Part shown: piece after piece, positions 16,719-16,747 of the stretch
Layout: each line of letters starts with the position of its first letter
How positions within the stretch are numbered: position 1 is the first letter of the stretch
Assembly (NCBI GenBank): GCA_900555515.1
Contig: USLO01000019.1
Span: forward strand, 1 to 16,747
DNA: 16,747 nt
From: an uncultured Collinsella sp.
Lineage (GTDB): Bacteria > Actinomycetota > Coriobacteriia > Coriobacteriales > Coriobacteriaceae
Direction: 5' to 3'
Notes under the pieces: generated by a model
The model's database searches: none
The model's input: only the letters and a program-made list of their open reading frames with translations
Told to the model about the DNA's origin: nothing
Position numbers and translations under genes: made by a program

Positions 16719-16747
16719 ATGGAGGATATCCAGCCCTTGCGCTAGAA
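16719..16747 (+). other. Intergenic tail, probable leader of the next gene
   Basis: 29 bases after the rsmI stop. GGAGGATATCC at 16721-16731 looks like a ribosome-binding site, but the short frame from ATG 16719 stops at TAG after eight codons. The next gene lies outside the window. Confidence 0.3.

Overview
The window is GC-rich, densely packed, and carries all its genes on the + strand. Codon bias, the style of the Tad pilus proteins (AQGTTEYA-type pilin signal), the GC-rich intergenic palindromes and a lack of any outer-membrane secretin suggest a Gram-positive actinobacterium of the class Coriobacteriia, most likely a Collinsella-type gut anaerobe. That placement is an inference from sequence style, not from a database match.

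Layout. (1) 158-2839: a SERCA-type P-type calcium ATPase whose ribosome-binding site can be buried in a 5' hairpin. It is followed by an 89-bp palindrome and a strong intrinsic terminator. (2) 3083-4267: rsgA, a circularly permuted GTPase of 30S ribosome maturation, whose likely promoter overlaps that terminator; it ends in its own terminator. (3) A 250-bp regulatory gap with repeated TGGTCAGC/TTGGTTT elements leads into a 9.6-kb tight-adherence (Tad) operon, 4520-14125: cpaB/rcpC, tadZ/cpaE, tadA/cpaF, tadB, tadC, flp pilin, an unrecognised membrane protein, a second small pilin-like protein, tadE, a 721-residue TadG-like protein, a second TadE-like protein and a DUF192 gene. Almost every junction overlaps (TGATG, ATGA, TAATG, GTGA) or is under 11 bp, so this is one co-translated unit. 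(4) 14223-14399: a tRNA-Phe(GAA) with its own promoter, leader hairpin and terminator. (5) 14400-14771: no gene, but three tandem imperfect palindromes, then a promoter with a palindromic operator candidate. (6) 14772-15833: a cytoplasmic GH5 (exo-glucanase-like) protein lacking the catalytic acid/base glutamate. (7) 15840-16718: rsmI, the 16S rRNA C1402 ribose methyltransferase.

How the parts work together. TadA is the assembly ATPase, TadB/TadC the inner-membrane platform, TadZ the localisation ATPase, and CpaB a periplasm-side/cell-wall SAF protein. Flp is the major pilin. Three further proteins carry the same A|QxT(T/V)E class III-type processing motif and are probably minor pilins. No prepilin peptidase (TadV/CpaA) lies in the window, so it must be encoded elsewhere. 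rsgA and rsmI are ordinary ribosome-maturation genes flanking the accessory block.

The most interesting items are the unusual TadG-like protein with an A/T-richer, cysteine-bearing central insert, the active-site-degenerate GH5 protein, the tandem palindromes at 14411-14585, and the two unrecognised partners (9898-10461 and DUF192) built into the pilus operon. The Tad system itself is a known type; I see no wholly new system.
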